Assembly (NCBI RefSeq): GCF_012927085.1
Contig: NZ_JABBFX010000002.1
Location: 62,001 to 126,000, forward strand
Origin: Ramlibacter agri
GTDB taxonomy: Bacteria; Pseudomonadota; Gammaproteobacteria; Burkholderiales; Burkholderiaceae_C
Reading direction: 5' to 3'
Length of the DNA: 64,000 nt
Shown: piece by piece, positions 8,056 through 17,348 of the stretch
Layout: the number at the start of each line of letters is the position of its first letter
How positions within the stretch are numbered: the stretch's first letter is position 1
The notes under the pieces: model-generated
Seen by the model: the letters and a program-made list of their open reading frames with translations, nothing else
Told to the model about the DNA's origin: nothing
Databases searched by the model: none
Translations under genes and position numbers: made by a program

Positions 8056-9627
8056 TCAGGCGGCGCTGCGGTCCCAGCAGCCCGCCGGGACGCCGCGCTC
8101 GCGCAGCTTGTACTTCTGCACCTTGCCGTTCTCGGTGCGGGGCAGTTCGGCGAGCAGGTCCACGTAGCGCGGGATCGCGAACTTCGGCAGGCGGGTCGCG
8201 CAGAAGGCGGCCAGTTCGGGCGGCGTGGTTCGCGCGTCTTCGCGCAGCACCACCGCGGCCATTACTTCGTCCTCCGCCAGTTCCGAGCGCACAGGGAAGA
8301 CGGCGACGGCCGCGACCGCCGGATGCGCCATCAGCACCTGCTCCACCTCCCAGGACGAAATGTTCTCGCCGCGGCGGCGGATCGCGTCCTTGATGCGGTC
8401 GACGAAGCGGAAGGCACCATCGGCCTCGCGCAGCACGCGGTCGCCGGTGTGGAACCAGAGGTTGCGCCAGGCTTCGACGGTCTTCTCGGGCTTGCCGAAA
8501 TAGCCGCTGGCGAAGGCGAAGGGTTCGTCCGCGCGCAGCACCAGTTCGCCGGCTTCGCCAGCCGGCAGCTGGTTGTCGGCCTCGTCGACGACGCGAGCGT
8601 CGAAGCCGGGCCGCAGCCAGCCCATCACGCCGCGGCGCGGCGAATGGAGCGCAGTGGCGATCACGAAATTGGTTTCGGTGGAACCGTAGCCTTCCAGCAG
8701 CAGCACGCCGCTGCGCTCGCTGAAGGCGGCGCCGGCCGCCTCCGGCACGCCGGGGCCGAGGCCGATGCGCACGCGGTGGTCGCGTTCGTGCGCGCCCGCG
8801 GCCTGCGCCAGCAGGATGGGCACCATGGCGCCCAGCAGGTAGACCACCGTCGCGCCGGTGCGCGCCATCGCGGGCCAGAAGCCGGATGCCGAGAACCTTT
8901 CCAGGAAGTGCACGCGGCAACCGGCCACCGCGGCCTGGGCAAAGGTGTTGAGCGCGTTGATGTGGAACAGCGGCAAGGTCGTGCACAGCACGTCGTCCTC
9001 GCCCACCCCCAGCACGTCGGCGGAGTTGGCGCCCCACCAGAAGAATTGCGCGTGCGGGCAGAGCACACCCTTGGACGGCCCCGTCGTGCCGGAGGTGTAG
9101 AGGATGGCGAAGGTGTCGGAGGCTTGGACTTCCGCTGCTTCGACCGCCTCTCCGCTCGCCGGCCATTCGAGCACCCGGACCTCCCCGTGGGTCGAGGCGG
9201 CCGCGGAGCCCACGACCCAGATTGCTTGCAAGGCCGTGGCCGCGAGATCGGCGGTGTCCAGCGTCTCGAGGAAGCCCTCCTCGATCACCAGCACCTTCGC
9301 CCCGCTGTCCGCCAGCAGGTACTGGATCTGCGGGCCCATGGACGCGCTGTTGATCGGCACCGAGGCCGCGCCGATCCAGCCGCAACCCAGCACCGTCTCC
9401 AGGAACTCCGCCCGGTTGCCGCACATCACCGCGACACGGTCGCCCTGCTCCACGCCGGCCGCACGCAAGGCACCGCCACGCCGCGCAGCAACCACTGCCA
9501 TGTCCTCATGGCTCCATTCCGCCCCCGGCATCGTCACGCAGGCCCGCGCACCGAAAGCGCTCGCCTGCCGGCGCAGCAGCCCCGGCACGGTGCGCTGCGC
9601 CGGCGGCAGGAGCCATTCAGTCTTCAT
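8056..9627 (-). CDS. AMP-forming acyl-CoA synthetase (ANL family)
   Basis: The 523-residue ligase activates a carboxylic acid with ATP and CoA. Seen motifs are the P-loop [14 protein letters not shown] near residue 160, the adenine-binding GYGSTETN near 290, HTGDRV near 395 and the hinge/C-domain [18 protein letters not shown] near 410. It resembles CaiC-like (crotonobetaine/carnitine) and short aryl-acid ligases; the substrate is not identifiable. The ATG at 9627 overlaps the end of the livF-like gene by 11 bases. Its place next to importer genes suggests that it activates the imported acid, which is inference. Confidence 0.88.
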   Translation of the reverse strand: MKTEWLLPPAQRTVPGLLRRQASAFGARACVTMPGAEWSHEDMAVVAARRGGALRAAGVEQGDRVAVMCGNRAEFLETVLGCGWIGAASVPINSASMGPQIQYLLADSGAKVLVIEEGFLETLDTADLAATALQAIWVVGSAAASTHGEVRVLEWPASGEAVEAAEVQASDTFAILYTSGTTGPSKGVLCPHAQFFWWGANSADVLGVGEDDVLCTTLPLFHINALNTFAQAAVAGCRVHFLERFSASGFWPAMARTGATVVYLLGAMVPILLAQAAGAHERDHRVRIGLGPGVPEAAGAAFSERSGVLLLEGYGSTETNFVIATALHSPRRGVMGWLRPGFDARVVDEADNQLPAGEAGELVLRADEPFAFASGYFGKPEKTVEAWRNLWFHTGDRVLREADGAFRFVDRIKDAIRRRGENISSWEVEQVLMAHPAVAAVAVFPVRSELAEDEVMAAVVLREDARTTPPELAAFCATRLPKFAIPRYVDLLAELPRTENGKVQKYKLRERGVPAGCWDRSAA

Positions 9628-10351
9628 CGCTGCCGCCGCCCAGGTAGGTGGCCTGCACGCGCGGATCGCTGGCGAGCTCGGCGGACGCGCCACTCAGCGC
9701 CACCTCGCCCGTCTCCAGCACATAGCCGTGGTCGGAGCTGTCCAGCGCGGCACGCGCGTTCTGCTCCACCAGCAGGATGGACACGCCCTCGTCGCGCAGC
9801 CCGCGCACGAAGGCCAGGATCTCCTGCACGATCAGCGGCGCCAGGCCCAGGCTGGGCTCGTCCAGCATCAGCAGGCGCGGCGAGGACATCAGCGCACGGC
9901 CCAGTGCCAGCATCTGGCGCTCACCGCCCGAGAGCGTGTCGGCGCGTTGCGCGCGCCGCTCGCCCAGGCGCGGGAAACGCTCGCAGACGAAGTCCAGCCG
10001 GCGCTTCAGCGCCGCGCCGCGCAGCCGCTTCGGGAAGCCGCCCAGCACCAGGTTGTCCAGCACCGTCAGCTCGCCGAACAGCTCGCGCTTTTCCGGCACC
10101 AGGCACAGGCCGCGCTCGACGCGCGCTTCCACGTCCAGCCCGTGCAGGTCTTCGCCCTCGAAGCGCAGCTTGCCCTTGGACGGCAGCAGGCCCATGGCCG
10201 CGGCCAGCAGCGTGGTCTTGCCCGCGCCGTTGGGGCCGATCACCGAGACGATCTGCCCCGGCTGCAGGGTCAGCGTGACGCCGCGCACCGCATCCACTTG
10301 CCCATAGGAAACGTGCAGGTCCTCGACTTCCAGCATGGGAACCGCGCTCAT
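9617..10351 (-). CDS. livF: Liv-type ABC importer ATPase LivF
   Basis: This 244-residue ATPase has the Walker [10 protein letters not shown] (residues 38-46), signature LSGGERQ, Walker [14 protein letters not shown] and a switch His replaced by Q in the LLVEQNA stretch, as is normal for LivF. Together with the upstream fused permease-ATPase and LivH it would form a branched-chain-amino-acid-type importer for the acids bound by the operon's solute-binding proteins. It overlaps its upstream neighbour by four bases. Confidence 0.93.
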   Translation of the reverse strand: MSAVPMLEVEDLHVSYGQVDAVRGVTLTLQPGQIVSVIGPNGAGKTTLLAAAMGLLPSKGKLRFEGEDLHGLDVEARVERGLCLVPEKRELFGELTVLDNLVLGGFPKRLRGAALKRRLDFVCERFPRLGERRAQRADTLSGGERQMLALGRALMSSPRLLMLDEPSLGLAPLIVQEILAFVRGLRDEGVSILLVEQNARAALDSSDHGYVLETGEVALSGASAELASDPRVQATYLGGGSDED

Positions 10352-12180
10352 GCGCCCGCTCCCGCCACCGCCTTGCGCGGCTCGTCGACGCGCGGCGCCG
10401 GCACGGCCACCGCGCCGCCCAGGTAGGCGGCCTGCACGTCCGGATTGGCGCGCACCGAGGCGGGCTCGCCTTCGGTCAGCTTGGAGCCGAAGTTCATCAC
10501 GACCAGGCGGTCCACCAGTTTCATCACGAAGTCCATGTCGTGTTCGACGATCAGGATGGTCACGCCCTCCGCGCGCAGCTTGCGCAGCAGCTCGCCCAGT
10601 TCCTGTTTCTCCTTGCGGCGCAGGCCGGCGGCGGGCTCGTCCAGCACCAGCAGCACGGGGTCGGCCGCCAGCGCGCGGGCGATCTCCAGGATGCGCTGCG
10701 TGCCCAGCGGCAAGCTGCCCGCCAGTTCGTGCGCGCGGCTGGCGAGCCCGATGCGATCGAGCTGGCGCCAGGCCTCGGCCTGGATCTGCGCTTCTTCCTT
10801 GCGGTCCATGCGCAGGCCGGCGGACAGCATGCCCGCGCCCGTGCGGCCATGCGCGCCCAGTGCCACGTTATCGAGCAGGGTCATGTGCGGGCGCAGCTTC
10901 ACGTGCTGGAAGGTGCGCGCCATGCCGCGCCTGGCGATCACGCGCTGCGGCAGGCCGCTGACGTCCTCGCCCAGGAACTCCACGCCGCCGCTGGTCATGG
11001 GCGCCGTGCCCGTGAGCAGGTTGAACATGGTGGACTTGCCGGCGCCGTTGGGGCCGATCAGGCCGACGATCTCGCCGGCAGCCACGTCGAAGCTGACGTC
11101 GTTGACCGCGACCAGGCCGCCAAAGCGCTTGACCGCATTCCGCACGGCCAGCACGCGCGTGCCGCGCGCAGGCAGTTGCCGGTGGGCCAGTGCGGGCGCA
11201 TCGGGCGGAGCACTCGAAGCCTTGGGCGCGAAGCGGCCATGCGTCCAGCGCACGACGAAGCCCATCAGGCCGGCGCGTGCGTAGTGCAGCAACAGCAGGA
11301 ACAGGATGGCGAAGCCCACCGCCTGAAGCTCGCCGCCGCGCTGGGTGAACAGGGGCAGCAGGTCCTGCAGCGCGTTCTTCATCACCATCACGACCGCTGC
11401 GCCGACCAGCGCGCCGGTGAGCTGGCCCAGGCCACCGGCCACGGCCATCAGCAGGTATTCGATGCTGGCCCGCACGTCGAAGGGCGACGGGCTGACGAAG
11501 CGGTTCGTGTACGCATAGAGCCAGCCGGCCACGCCGGCCAGCAGCGCCGCCAGCACGAACAGCGCCAGCCGCACGCGGAACGCATCCGCGCCCACGCTTG
11601 CCAGCAGGATGCCGCCACCGCGCAGGCTGCGGATCGCCCGGCCCGAGCGCGACTGCAGCACGTTGTGGCAAAACAGCACCGCCAGTCCCACGACCACCCA
11701 GATCAGGTAGTACATGGCGCGCGGGTCCACCAGCGAGACGCCGAACAGCGACAGCGCCGGGATCTTGGACATGCCGGTGTGGCTGCCCAGCGCCTCGATG
11801 TTGCCGAACAGCATGGCGATCGACAGGCCCCAGGCGATGGTGGACAGCGGCAGGAAGTGGCCGCCCAGGCGCAGGGTCAGCAGGCCGATGGCCAGCGCCG
11901 CCACGCCCGTGAGCAACAGCGCGAACAACAGGCCGATCCACGGCGAGTAGTGGTGCACGGTCGTCAGCCAGGCCGTCGCATAGGCGGCGATGCCGACGAA
12001 GGCAGCCTGGCCGAAGGAAGTGGCGCCGCCGACACCCGTCAGCAGCACCAGGCCCAGGGCCACCAGCGCGCCGATGCCGATGTCGTTCAGCAGGCTGACG
12101 CCGAAGTTGCCCAGCACCGCCGGCGCGAGCGCCAGCAGCACGGCGACGACGGCGATCACGATCAGGCGCGGCCGGCTCAT
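10348..12180 (-). CDS. LivM-LivG fusion: importer permease with C-terminal ATPase
   Basis: This 610-residue protein joins two usual importer subunits. Residues 1 to about 315 are a LivM permease with eight or more membrane segments and the [13 protein letters not shown] stretch. Residues about 345-590 are a LivG ATPase with Walker [11 protein letters not shown], signature [15 protein letters not shown] and Walker [12 protein letters not shown], ending [15 protein letters not shown] linker of about 30 residues joins them. Such LivMG fusions are known in proteobacterial aromatic-acid importers. It pairs with LivH upstream and LivF downstream, with four-base overlaps on both sides. The second importer in this window, at 33.8-38.3 kb, has separate subunits. 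Confidence 0.93.
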   Translation of the reverse strand: MSRPRLIVIAVVAVLLALAPAVLGNFGVSLLNDIGIGALVALGLVLLTGVGGATSFGQAAFVGIAAYATAWLTTVHHYSPWIGLLFALLLTGVAALAIGLLTLRLGGHFLPLSTIAWGLSIAMLFGNIEALGSHTGMSKIPALSLFGVSLVDPRAMYYLIWVVVGLAVLFCHNVLQSRSGRAIRSLRGGGILLASVGADAFRVRLALFVLAALLAGVAGWLYAYTNRFVSPSPFDVRASIEYLLMAVAGGLGQLTGALVGAAVVMVMKNALQDLLPLFTQRGGELQAVGFAILFLLLLHYARAGLMGFVVRWTHGRFAPKASSAPPDAPALAHRQLPARGTRVLAVRNAVKRFGGLVAVNDVSFDVAAGEIVGLIGPNGAGKSTMFNLLTGTAPMTSGGVEFLGEDVSGLPQRVIARRGMARTFQHVKLRPHMTLLDNVALGAHGRTGAGMLSAGLRMDRKEEAQIQAEAWRQLDRIGLASRAHELAGSLPLGTQRILEIARALAADPVLLVLDEPAAGLRRKEKQELGELLRKLRAEGVTILIVEHDMDFVMKLVDRLVVMNFGSKLTEGEPASVRANPDVQAAYLGGAVAVPAPRVDEPRKAVAGAGA

Positions 12181-13229
12181 TGGTCGATCTCCTCGACTTC
12201 TTCTTCAGGATGCTTGGTCATCGCGGAACGCAGCATCAGCACCGGGATCAGCAGGCTGAACACGATCACATCCTTCAGCGCCCCGCTCCAGAAGGAGCCG
12301 AAGCTTTCCACGATGCCCACTGCCAGCGCGCCGAGCGCGGTCAGCGGGTAACTCACCAGGCCGCCGATGATGGCGGCCACGAAGGCCTTCAGGCCGATCA
12401 GGAAGCCGGAGTCGTAGTACATGGTGGTCGCCGGCGCGACCAGCACGCCGATGAAGCCCGCCAGCACCGAGGCGAAGGTGTAGGCCAGCAGCGCAGTGCG
12501 TGCCGGCCGGATGCCCACGAGGCGAGCGCCTACGCGGTTGACGGCGGTGGCGCGCAGCGCCTTGCCGACCGCGGTGCGCTCGAAGGCCAGGAAGAACAGG
12601 CCGCTCAGCACGATGGCCGCCCCCACCATCAGCAGCACCTGTCCGCTCACGGAGAAGCCGCCAATGGACAGCGAGCCTTCCGCCAGCGGCGCGGTGCGCG
12701 AGCCTTCCGGCCCGAAGAACAGCAGGCCCAGGCCGGACAGCAGGAAGTGCAGCGCCAGCGAGGCGATCAGCAGCACCAAGGTCGACGCATCGGCGATTGG
12801 CTGCAGCGCGAGCCGCGCCACCAGCGGCGTGATCGGCACCACCAGCAGGATGGCCGCGAGGATGAAGACCACGTGCGGCAGTTGCCGCCCCGCTACCAGC
12901 CAGGCCAGCGCGCAAGGCAGCGCGGGCAGCACGCCCCAACCGAGAATGGCCTTGGGAATGCCTGCCGCTTCGCCGCGCCGCACCAGCGACACCACTTCCG
13001 CGATTGTCGCCAGCGCCGCCAGGGTCAGCACCAGGCCGATCGTGGCCGGCTGCTTGCCCGTTTCAAAAGCGGCCAGGCTCAGCGCCGAGAAGGCCGCGAC
13101 ATCACCGAACGGGACGAACACCACCCGCGTGACCGAAAAAATGAGCACCAGGCCCAGCCCGGCCAACAGGTACACCGACCCGTTGGCCATGCCGTCGATG
13201 CCGAGGATGAGTGCGACGTCCCAGGTCAT
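12177..13229 (-). CDS. livH: Liv-type ABC importer permease LivH
   Basis: The 350-residue permease opens with a membrane segment rich in small residues (DGMANGSVYLLAGLGLVLIFSVTRV), as LivH proteins do. It has about eight to ten hydrophobic segments and the ALRATAVNRVGARLVGI coupling loop near residue 225. A charged tail ([11 protein letters not shown]) is longer than usual. It lies one base after the substrate-binding gene and overlaps the livMG gene by four bases. It would form the translocation path with the LivM half of the fusion. Confidence 0.92.
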   Translation of the reverse strand: MTWDVALILGIDGMANGSVYLLAGLGLVLIFSVTRVVFVPFGDVAAFSALSLAAFETGKQPATIGLVLTLAALATIAEVVSLVRRGEAAGIPKAILGWGVLPALPCALAWLVAGRQLPHVVFILAAILLVVPITPLVARLALQPIADASTLVLLIASLALHFLLSGLGLLFFGPEGSRTAPLAEGSLSIGGFSVSGQVLLMVGAAIVLSGLFFLAFERTAVGKALRATAVNRVGARLVGIRPARTALLAYTFASVLAGFIGVLVAPATTMYYDSGFLIGLKAFVAAIIGGLVSYPLTALGALAVGIVESFGSFWSGALKDVIVFSLLIPVLMLRSAMTKHPEEEVEEIDQ

Positions 13230-13230
13230 G

Positions 13231-14394
13231 TCAAGGTACCAGCTTCCACTGTCCGTTCTCGAGCTTCACGATGACGCGGGCGCGCTCGTCCACGCCGTAC
13301 AGGTCGCCCTTCTTGAAGTTGTAGACGCCGTGCACGCCCACCACCTCCTTGGTCGTCATGATCGCGTCGCGCAGCGCCACGCGGAAGGCCGGCGTGCCGG
13401 GCTCCGTCTTCGTGGCCGCCATCGCGCGGGCGGCGGCATCGGCGAACACGAGGTAGCCGTCGAACGAATAGGCCGAGAAGGCATCCGTCGTCGGCGCGTT
13501 GTTCACCTTCTGGAACACGTTGCGGAAGTCCATGCTGACCTTCTTGGTCGGGTAGCCGTCCGGCAGCTGCTCCGCCACGATGATCGGGCCCGTGGGCACC
13601 TGCGTGCCGGCGGCGGCCTGGCCACCCACGCGCACGAAGTCGGCGTTGATCAGGCCGTGCTGGCCATAGATCGGGCCCTTGTAGCCGCGTTCGGCCAGCG
13701 TGATGTAGGGCAACGCGCCCGGCGTGCCGGCGCCGCCGGTCATCACCGCATCCGGATGCGTGGCGATGATCTTCAGCACCTGGCCGGTGACGGACTGGTC
13801 GGCGCGCGCATAGCGCTCGTTGGTCACGACCTTGATGCCGGCCTTCTGCGTGGCCTGCATCAGCGCGTCGTACACCAGGTCGCCCCAGGCGTCGGAGAAG
13901 CCGATGTAGGCCACCGTCTTGGTGTTGGCCTTCTTCATGCGGTCCACCACCGCGTCCACCATCAGCTGCGTGGGCTGGGCGACGGTGACCGTCCAATCGA
14001 GCTCCTTGCCCTTCAGCGCGATGGGCGTCAGGCCGATGAAGGGCGTGCTGGTCTCGGCGGCCACCTGCGCCATCGCGATGGCGGCAGGCACGCCGGAGGT
14101 GCCCATGATCACGTCGACCTTCTCTTCCTCGATCAGCTTGCGGGCGTTGCGGCCGGCGGTGGTCGGGTCGGAGTTGTCGTCCAGCACGATCAGCTGCACC
14201 TTGCGGCCGTTGATCTCCGGCTTGTAGGCCACGGCGGCCTGCATGCCCTTGGAGTAAGGCACGCCCAGCGAGGAATTGGGGCCGGACAGCGAAACGCTGA
14301 GGCCCACCTTGAGGTCGGCGGCCTGCGCGGCGCCGGCGCCAAGGCCGAAGGCAAGGGACGTGGCCAGCAAAGCGCGACGGGAGAGAGCATTCAT
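13231..14394 (-). CDS. Liv-type ABC importer substrate-binding protein (paralogue 3)
   Basis: This 387-residue periplasmic binding protein has a cleavable signal (MNALSRRALLATSLAFGLGAGAAQA) followed by the mature start ADLKVGLSVSLSG. The peripla_BP_6 fold shows in LGVPYSKGMQAAV, LDDNSDPTTAGRNARKLIEEEKVD and GFSDAWGDLVYDAL. It is closely similar to the proteins from 16200-17348 and 17348-18499. The start at 14394 has AGGAG eight bases upstream and is preferred over an in-frame upstream ATG. It directly precedes livH and is probably the main receptor for this importer. The paralogues likely bring related acids. Confidence 0.92.
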   Translation of the reverse strand: MNALSRRALLATSLAFGLGAGAAQAADLKVGLSVSLSGPNSSLGVPYSKGMQAAVAYKPEINGRKVQLIVLDDNSDPTTAGRNARKLIEEEKVDVIMGTSGVPAAIAMAQVAAETSTPFIGLTPIALKGKELDWTVTVAQPTQLMVDAVVDRMKKANTKTVAYIGFSDAWGDLVYDALMQATQKAGIKVVTNERYARADQSVTGQVLKIIATHPDAVMTGGAGTPGALPYITLAERGYKGPIYGQHGLINADFVRVGGQAAAGTQVPTGPIIVAEQLPDGYPTKKVSMDFRNVFQKVNNAPTTDAFSAYSFDGYLVFADAAARAMAATKTEPGTPAFRVALRDAIMTTKEVVGVHGVYNFKKGDLYGVDERARVIVKLENGQWKLVP

Positions 14395-14420
14395 GTTCGT
14401 GGTCTCCTGGTTGTTACGGC

Positions 14421-14882
14421 TCAGGGAAAGAGCTGGATGGCGGGCAGGGGCTCCCCCGCATCCAGCAGGTCGACCCGCTTCAAGCGGATGCGCCATGCGT
14501 CGCCCGCCCGCACGAGGCGGTGCGTGGCCGAACCCGCGAGCAGCAGTTGCCGGCTGCCGCGGGACTCGATGTAGAGGAAAGGCGTGTGCAGCTCGCAGCT
14601 GTAGGCATCGCCCTTCAGCTGTTGCGAAACCTGCAGCACGTGCTGGCTGCGGCTCCTGGGATGCTGCGAATGCGCTTTCGGGTTCTTCAGCCGCTGCACG
14701 CGCAGCGACAGCAGCAGGTGGTCTTCGTCGGCCAGCGCGTTGTGCGGCTCACCCTCGGCCTGCGCGGCGCCTTTCAGGGGCACCCAGTAGCGGCCGTCGG
14801 CGGCGAACAGGGTGAGCCAGTCGTCGTAACGCGCTTCGTCGAGAAGCCTCGCTTCGTAAGCAATGAATTCCTGCGGTGTCAT
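14421..14882 (-). CDS. Aromatic-ring-hydroxylating oxygenase beta subunit (first pair)
   Basis: The 153-residue protein is the small, NTF2/SnoaL-like beta subunit of a Rieske oxygenase. Family marks are EARLLDEARYDDWLTLFA, DGRYWVPL, RVQRLKNP.AHSQHPRSRSQH and the end KRVDLLDAGEPLPAIQLF. It has a structural role in the alpha3-beta3 oxygenase. It overlaps the alpha gene by four bases, as expected for a fixed partner, and is a paralogue of the second beta subunit at 24071-24553. Confidence 0.93.
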   Translation of the reverse strand: MTPQEFIAYEARLLDEARYDDWLTLFAADGRYWVPLKGAAQAEGEPHNALADEDHLLLSLRVQRLKNPKAHSQHPRSRSQHVLQVSQQLKGDAYSCELHTPFLYIESRGSRQLLLAGSATHRLVRAGDAWRIRLKRVDLLDAGEPLPAIQLFP

Positions 14883-16186
14883 TCCATGTCCACCGTCATG
14901 TACCGCGCCCAGGCGCGGAACTGATTGCGCATCAGCAGTTCGTTGGTGCCGTTGACCTCGCGCGTGCCGCCTTCCAGCTCGGAAGCGTCGAAGTCACGAT
15001 GCAGGCTGACCCACTCGTTGTGGTCCGACTGCAGGCCTTGCTGGATGCTCTCGAACAGGTGGACGTCGTCGTGCGCCACCACCGACATCGGCGAGAACAC
15101 CAGCCGGTTGTAGGTCATGGAGCGTTCGAACAGCAGGTCCGGCGCGCCGTCGACGCGGAAGCTCCAGGCTTCCACCAGCGTGCGGTCGGCCGCCAGCGGA
15201 CGGATGACTCGGATCGCCTGCGGCGAGCTCTTGACGGCGAGACTCGGGAAGAACACGCTGTTCTGCGGCGAACGCTGCAGGATCTCCGCCGTGCGCTCCG
15301 CGCCATGGGCGGCCTGCAGCGCGGCCTCGTATTCCGGCACCTGCGCGTAGCCGGAATGGATGCTGAAGTTCACCCCCAGCATGCTGTGGCCGTTGGGATA
15401 GACGCGGCCACCCATCCTGTCGAAGAAGTCGTAGCCGGCGCCGAACGGCAGGATCTGCTCCATCGCCATCGGCTTGGGTTCGTCGGCCGGCTTGCCTTGC
15501 CACAGCAGGTTGGCGGCCTGGGTCGCGGACTCGTGCGCCGACTGCGGGTGCACGGTGTCGTTGATGTTCTCCAGGTACATCTTCCAGTTGCAGTGGATGA
15601 CGTTCCGGAGGATGCCGCCTTCCACCCGCAGCTTGCCGGTGGGCGAGCGGTCGACCAGGTTGTCGATGGCGGCCAGCACGCCGCCGAAGAAGGAGCGGAA
15701 GTCCGGCCCGCCCTCGCTGAACTTGCAGAACACGAAGTCGCGGTAGACCTCCACGTCCTTCACCGCGCCCATGCCCTGGCCGGCCTCGCTCTCGGGCATG
15801 CGGGTGCCTTCGTAGCCCTTCTTCATCGGGAAGGCCAGCGGCGTGCCATCGAGCTTGTAGGTCCAGGCGTGGTAAGGGCAGCGCCAGAACTTGCCGGTGT
15901 TGCCGCAGGCGTCCGTAGAGAGCGGCATGCCCTTGTGGGCGCAGCGGTTGTGGAGGACCCGGATGCCGCCGTCGGCCTGCCGCACCATCAGCAGCGGCTG
16001 GCTGGCGATTTCGACGCTGAAGTAGTCGCCGGCCGCCGGCACCTGGCTCGCATGGCCGACGAACTGCCAGGTGTTGGCAAAGAAATGGCGCTGCTCCAGG
16101 GCAAACAGCTCCTGGCTCACGTACAGGTCGCGGTGCACGCGGTCGTCCTGCACCAGGGCCTGGATGTCCTTGCGGGTCAGCGCCAT
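14879..16186 (-). CDS. Aromatic-ring-hydroxylating oxygenase alpha subunit (first pair)
   Basis: The 435-residue catalytic subunit has a Rieske domain with C82/H84 (RCAHKG) and C103/H106 (RCPYHAW). The mononuclear iron site is D210, H213 and H218 in ENINDTVHPQSAHES. Such enzymes add O2 to an aromatic ring using electrons from a ferredoxin and reductase. It is a clear paralogue of the alpha subunit at 24550-25881, sharing RVHRDLY.SQE.F.LEQ and FFANTW. No ferredoxin or reductase gene is in the window, so electrons must come from elsewhere. A solute-binding gene lies 13 bases upstream in the same operon. Confidence 0.93.
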   Translation of the reverse strand: MALTRKDIQALVQDDRVHRDLYVSQELFALEQRHFFANTWQFVGHASQVPAAGDYFSVEIASQPLLMVRQADGGIRVLHNRCAHKGMPLSTDACGNTGKFWRCPYHAWTYKLDGTPLAFPMKKGYEGTRMPESEAGQGMGAVKDVEVYRDFVFCKFSEGGPDFRSFFGGVLAAIDNLVDRSPTGKLRVEGGILRNVIHCNWKMYLENINDTVHPQSAHESATQAANLLWQGKPADEPKPMAMEQILPFGAGYDFFDRMGGRVYPNGHSMLGVNFSIHSGYAQVPEYEAALQAAHGAERTAEILQRSPQNSVFFPSLAVKSSPQAIRVIRPLAADRTLVEAWSFRVDGAPDLLFERSMTYNRLVFSPMSVVAHDDVHLFESIQQGLQSDHNEWVSLHRDFDASELEGGTREVNGTNELLMRNQFRAWARYMTVDME

Positions 16187-16199
16187 CTTCCTGCCTGCC

Positions 16200-17348
16200 T
16201 TACTGGGCCAGCTTCCACTGGCCGTTGTCCAGCCGGATCATCACGGCGGCGCGGCGGTCCAGTCCATCCGGCGAACCCGGCTTGAAGTTGAAGACGCCGT
16301 GCGTGCCCACCAGTTCGTGGGTCTGGCCGATCGCGTCGTGCAGCGCCTGGCGGTATTCCGCCGTGCCCGGCTCTGCCTTGTTGCCCACGCGCGTGGCCGC
16401 ATCCGCGAACACGAGCCAGGCGTCGAAGGTGTAGCCGGAGAAGGCGTCGGCCGGCAGCTCGCCGTGCTTCTTCTTGTAGGCCTCGCGGAACTCCAGCGCC
16501 ACCTTGCGGTTCGGGTTGCTCTCCGGCAGCTGGTCGGCCACCATCACCGGGCCGCTGGGCGCGTACACGCCGTTGCCGGCCTTGCTGACCACGCGCACGA
16601 AATCCGCCGTCACGAGGCCGTGCGTGCCATAGAGCCCGCCCTTGTAGCCGCGCTCCGCCAGGCTCAGGAAAGGCAGCGCGCCGGGCGTGCCGGAGTTGCC
16701 GGCGAACACCGCATCGGGATGCGCCGCGATGATCTTCAGCACCTGGCCGGCGACGGACGAATCGGCGCGGCCATAGCGCTCGCTGGCGACGATCTTGATG
16801 CCGGCCGGCCCCGCCGACTGCTCCAGCGCATGCAGGGTCTGGTCGCCCAGCGCGTCGGAGAAGCCGATGAAGGCCACCGTCTTCACGCCGTTCGCCTTCA
16901 TCTTGTCCACCGCGGCCGAGACCATCAGCGGGAAGGACTGCGAGGTCGTCACCGTCCAGCCGCCGTCATCGGGCGGCACGCTCACTGGCGTCGGCGAGAT
17001 CAGCGGCGTCTTCGTCTCACGGGCGACGGCGGCGATGGCCATCGCGCCCGGCACGCCGGAGGTCCCGATCAGCACGTCGACCTTGTCCTCGTTCACCAGC
17101 TTGCGCGCATTGCGGGCAGCGGCGGCGGGGTCGGAGCCGTCGTCCAGCACGATCAGCTGCACCTTGTGGCCGGCGATGGTGCCCTTGTAAGCCTCCGCGG
17201 CCTGGATGCCCTTGTTGTAAGGGATGCCCAGCGCGGACGCCGGCCCCGACAGCGAGGTGATGAAACCGACCTTCAGGTCGGCAGCCAGCACGGGCGCGGC
17301 AAGCACGGCGCCGGCCACCAGGGCAATCAAAGTCTTCTTCATGGTCAT
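16200..17348 (-). CDS. Liv-type ABC importer substrate-binding protein (paralogue 2)
   Basis: This 382-residue receptor has the signal MTMKKTLIALVAGAVLAAPVLA and the mature start ADLKVGFITSLSG. It shares the LGIPYNKGIQAAEAYKG, DDGSDPAAAARNARKLVNEDKVD and GFSDALGDQTLH stretches with its neighbours. The ATG at 17348 overlaps the upstream stop by one base (TGATG), which supports this start over the internal ATG at 17342. It lies between its closest paralogue and the first Rieske alpha gene. It has no permease of its own, so it probably feeds the LivH/LivMG/LivF importer downstream. Confidence 0.92.
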   Translation of the reverse strand: MTMKKTLIALVAGAVLAAPVLAADLKVGFITSLSGPASALGIPYNKGIQAAEAYKGTIAGHKVQLIVLDDGSDPAAAARNARKLVNEDKVDVLIGTSGVPGAMAIAAVARETKTPLISPTPVSVPPDDGGWTVTTSQSFPLMVSAAVDKMKANGVKTVAFIGFSDALGDQTLHALEQSAGPAGIKIVASERYGRADSSVAGQVLKIIAAHPDAVFAGNSGTPGALPFLSLAERGYKGGLYGTHGLVTADFVRVVSKAGNGVYAPSGPVMVADQLPESNPNRKVALEFREAYKKKHGELPADAFSGYTFDAWLVFADAATRVGNKAEPGTAEYRQALHDAIGQTHELVGTHGVFNFKPGSPDGLDRRAAVMIRLDNGQWKLAQ

